NCBI GenBank assembly: GCA_900538475.1
Contig: UPYT01000005.1
Span: 67,441 to 131,440 of the forward strand
Source: an uncultured Clostridium sp.
Lineage (GTDB): Bacteria > Bacillota > Clostridia > Lachnospirales > Lachnospiraceae
Length of the DNA stretch: 64,000 bases
Reading direction: 5' to 3'
The notes beneath the pieces are model-generated. The model had not been told where the DNA came from and searched no databases. It saw only the letters and a list, made by a program, of their open reading frames with translations. How positions within the stretch are numbered: position 1 is the stretch's first letter; each line of letters starts with the position of its first letter. The position numbers were made by a program, and so were the translations under genes. Shown here piece by piece: positions 61,882-64,000 of this stretch.

Positions 61882-62504
61882 AAAATTTCCTCTACTGCAC
61901 TTCTCAATTCAGCTGTTGCTTTTTTAATATCCTCTGCTCCAAAAATACCAGATACTACAGCGGCTCCTGCAATGCCGGTTCCCTTCAGCTGACGGATATT
62001 CCCCTTGTGAATTCCTCCGATTGCCACTACAGGAATCGATACAGAAGCAGTGATCTCCTTCAGCCTCTCCATAGTCATAGGAAGGGCCTCCCTCTTTGTG
62101 GAGGAGCCAAAAACTGCGCCGGATCCAAGATAATCTGCCCCGGCCTTCTCTGCCCTCCTTGCCTGCTCCACTGTCTTTGCAGTGACACCCAGGATTTTGT
62201 CAGGGCCCAGAAGGCGGCGTACACAGGCTGCATCCATGTCCTCCTGACCAATGTGAACTCCCGCTGCATCACAGGCGAGAGCTACCTTCACATTATCGTT
62301 AATAATCAGAGGAACCCCATAGGAATCTGTCAAAGCCTTTATCTGCCTTGCCTCTTCTAAAAATGCATCGTCATCCAGCTTCTTTTCTCTTAACTGCACC
62401 AGAGTGACCCCTGCCTGCAAAGCCTCCTCCAGCTGACAGAACAGAGATTTTTCTCCTGTCCAGGTCCGATCTGTTACTGCATACACCCTCAAATCCAGCT
62501 TCAT
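61878..62504 (-). CDS. thiE: Thiamine phosphate synthase
   Basis: A 208-residue TIM barrel that joins HMP-PP and thiazole phosphate to thiamine phosphate. RVYAVTDRTW, VTLVQLREKKLDDD, LIINDNVKVALACDAAGVHIGQEDM (cited: INDNVKVALACDAAGVHIG), LGSGAVFGSSTK and VVAIGGIHKGN are diagnostic. The ATG at 62502-62504 has GGAGAG close upstream; an ATG eight codons earlier is possible. It starts 55 bases after the thiC stop. Its own stop codon is inside the right end of the adjacent repeat. Thiazole genes (thiG/H/F/S) and thiM are not in the window. Confidence 0.94.
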   Translation of the reverse strand: MKLDLRVYAVTDRTWTGEKSLFCQLEEALQAGVTLVQLREKKLDDDAFLEEARQIKALTDSYGVPLIINDNVKVALACDAAGVHIGQEDMDAACVRRLLGPDKILGVTAKTVEQARRAEKAGADYLGSGAVFGSSTKREALPMTMERLKEITASVSIPVVAIGGIHKGNIRQLKGTGIAGAAVVSGIFGAEDIKKATAELRSAVEEIL

Positions 62505-62558
62505 ATCTTCTCTCCATTTTTCATTCAAATTTTCTGCCCTTTCAAGCTGAAAACTTTA

Positions 62559-63869
62559 TCATTCATCATAAATATTAACAATTTCTCCATCCAGAATCCG
62601 GTTCATATTTTTCACTGCACAGAAATTTCCACACATGGAACAGGTGTCCTCTTTTTCCGGCTTTGCAGATGCCCGGTAAGCCCTGGCCTTTTCCGGATCA
62701 ATAGAAAGCCGGAACATTTCTTCCCAGTCCAGCTTCTTCCGTGCCGTACTCATAGCCTTATCCCATTCCTTTGCGCCCTTGATTCCTTTTGCAATATCTG
62801 CTGCATGGGCTGCAATTTTTGATGCAATAATTCCCTCTTTCACGTCATTGACATCCGGAAGACGCAGGTGCTCTGCCGGAGTTACATAGCAGAGGAAAGA
62901 GGCTCCTGCTGCGGCTGCAATCGCTCCGCCAATCGCTGCTGTAATGTGATCATATCCCGGTGCAATGTCCGTTACCAGAGGTCCCAGTACATAGAAAGGA
63001 GCACCCTTGCAGACTGTCTGCTGAATCTTCATATTGGCAGCAATCTGATCCAAAGGCATATGTCCCGGCCCTTCAATCATAACCTGTACATCCTTTTCCC
63101 AGGCCCGTCTTGTCAGCTCTGCCAAAGTAATTAACTCCTCCATCTGGGAAATATCAGAGGCGTCCTCCAGACATCCCGGACGGCACGCATCTCCCAGACT
63201 CAGCGTCACATCATACTCTCTGCAGATATCGAGAATTCTCTCATAATGCTCATAGAAAGGATTCTCCTCCCCTGTCATTTCCATCCAGGCAAAAATAATA
63301 GAGCCGCCGCGGGAAACAATGTTAGTCAGACGCTTCGCATCCTTAAAACGCTTTGCTGTATTCCGATTGATTCCCACATGAATGGTCATAAAATCCACAC
63401 CGTCCTGGGCATGCATTTCCACAATCTTAATCCATTCCTCTGAGGTAATTTCTTTAAGCGGCTTATGATAATAAACAACAGCATCATAAATCGGAACGGT
63501 TCCAATCATGGCAGGACACTCTGCGGTCAGCTTTCTGCGGAACTTCTGTGTATCACCAAAGGAGCTGAGATCCATAATGGATTCTGCCCCCATATTTACC
63601 GCATCTCTCACCTTTTCCAGCTCCATATCAATATCCTTCCAGTCTCTGGAAGTGCCGAGATTCACGTTAATTTTTGTCTTCAGCATAGAACCAATGGCAT
63701 TGGGGACAATACTTGTATGCAGCTTGTTGCAGGGGATAATTGCCTTTCCCTCTGCAATCAGAGCCCTCAGCTTTTCTGGCGCTATCTGCTCCTTTTTTGC
63801 TGCTGCTTCCATTTCCTTTGTAACGATTCCCTTTCTTGCAGCGTCCATCTGTGTTGTGTATTCTCTCAT
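62559..63869 (-). CDS. thiC: Phosphomethylpyrimidine synthase ThiC (short type)
   Basis: A 436-residue radical SAM enzyme making HMP phosphate from aminoimidazole ribotide. The C-terminal cluster motif [14 protein letters not shown] (Cys-x2-Cys-x4-Cys, about 410-418) is diagnostic. [30 protein letters not shown] and [14 protein letters not shown] support the call. It lacks the N-terminal extra domain of longer proteobacterial forms, as is common in Clostridia. First gene visible of thiC-thiE-thiD. The 130 bases upstream hold AGGAGG, a TATATT and a palindromic repeat, but no TPP riboswitch. Confidence 0.96.
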   Translation of the reverse strand: MREYTTQMDAARKGIVTKEMEAAAKKEQIAPEKLRALIAEGKAIIPCNKLHTSIVPNAIGSMLKTKINVNLGTSRDWKDIDMELEKVRDAVNMGAESIMDLSSFGDTQKFRRKLTAECPAMIGTVPIYDAVVYYHKPLKEITSEEWIKIVEMHAQDGVDFMTIHVGINRNTAKRFKDAKRLTNIVSRGGSIIFAWMEMTGEENPFYEHYERILDICREYDVTLSLGDACRPGCLEDASDISQMEELITLAELTRRAWEKDVQVMIEGPGHMPLDQIAANMKIQQTVCKGAPFYVLGPLVTDIAPGYDHITAAIGGAIAAAAGASFLCYVTPAEHLRLPDVNDVKEGIIASKIAAHAADIAKGIKGAKEWDKAMSTARKKLDWEEMFRLSIDPEKARAYRASAKPEKEDTCSMCGNFCAVKNMNRILDGEIVNIYDE

Positions 63870-63939
63870 AGATTTCCTCCTTTTTACGCGTCCTGAAAGG
63901 GGCTGTATCTGTCGAATGAGCCTTTAAATAATATAGAAA

Positions 63940-64000
63940 AACAAGAAAGAAGCTCGCTCGCGAGCTTCTCCGCCTGCGGCGGGTCGCTTCTGCGACAAAA
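63940..64000. repeat. Palindromic intergenic repeat, copy C (cut by the window edge)
   Basis: AAGAAAGAAGCTCGCTCGCG begins it; the inner hairpin AAGCTCG-CTCG-CGAGCTT is at 63950-63967. CTCCGCCTGCGGCGGGTCGC follows, matching copies at 796 and 7071. The rest lies beyond the window. It is in the leader of thiC. Confidence 0.7.

Overview
The window looks like chromosomal DNA from a gut-type Clostridia, most likely a Lachnospiraceae member. Grounds: moderate GC, AGGAGG-type ribosome sites before nearly every gene, a complete six-gene Rnf operon, HrcA/CIRCE heat-shock control, a tyrosine T-box, TRAP transporters beside YesMN-type regulators, a YfhO protein, 3D-domain secreted proteins and a clostridial short ThiC. 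No rRNA, tRNA, CRISPR, phage, plasmid or insertion-sequence gene was seen. The species assignment is inference.

Layout. 0-1.3 kb: the start of metN (methionine ABC transporter ATPase, minus strand, running off the left edge). It is preceded by a strong promoter, a 32-codon open frame containing 11 Met codons, and an intrinsic terminator. Nothing in metN itself predicts this arrangement, which looks like a methionine attenuator. 1.3-8.7 kb: a MarR regulator with an inverted-repeat operator and its MATE pump, an AlkD-like protein, a PAP2 phosphatase, a threonine aldolase, a DUF2812 protein and a second MATE pump. 8.9-14.1 kb: rnfCDGEAB (ferredoxin:NAD+ oxidoreductase), with an unusual Cys-rich, Ala/Lys-rich tail on RnfE. 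14.1-14.8 kb: AT-rich DNA with terminators and a possible structured RNA. 14.8-21.9 kb: an acetyltransferase, then the CIRCE-controlled hrcA-grpE-dnaK-dnaJ operon with a sodium symporter attached to its end.

22-30 kb: two 3D-domain secreted proteins, a gap holding two tandem-repeat arrays, a gtrA-yfhO-argH operon and a free PTS IIA protein. 30-40.6 kb: a TRAP transporter (three genes) with a YesM/YesN two-component system, then an SLC13-type carrier, a metallo-hydrolase, a LysR regulator and a class Ic aminotransferase; much of this suggests organic-acid or amino-acid use. 40.8-50.4 kb: a third MATE pump, the Mn exporter MntP, a PHP phosphatase, a PadR/DUF1700 operon, a secreted protein and a DUF362 ferredoxin-like protein, then malQ. 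49.5-57.5 kb: an endonuclease-like phosphatase and a PTS IICB (sugar operon with malQ), YitT, an RsmH-family methyltransferase, an orphan TRAP binding protein and RecQ. 57.7-64 kb: tyrS with its T-box, an SGNH hydrolase, YedF, thiD, thiE and thiC.

A second theme is a set of short palindromic repeats between genes (771-896, 7021-7191, 52451-52467, 55624-55640, 59015-59034, 61729-61881, 63940-64000). They share exchangeable hairpin modules and sit in leader or inter-cistronic RNA. One supplies the stop codon of thiE and another lies between the presumed Met attenuator and metN.
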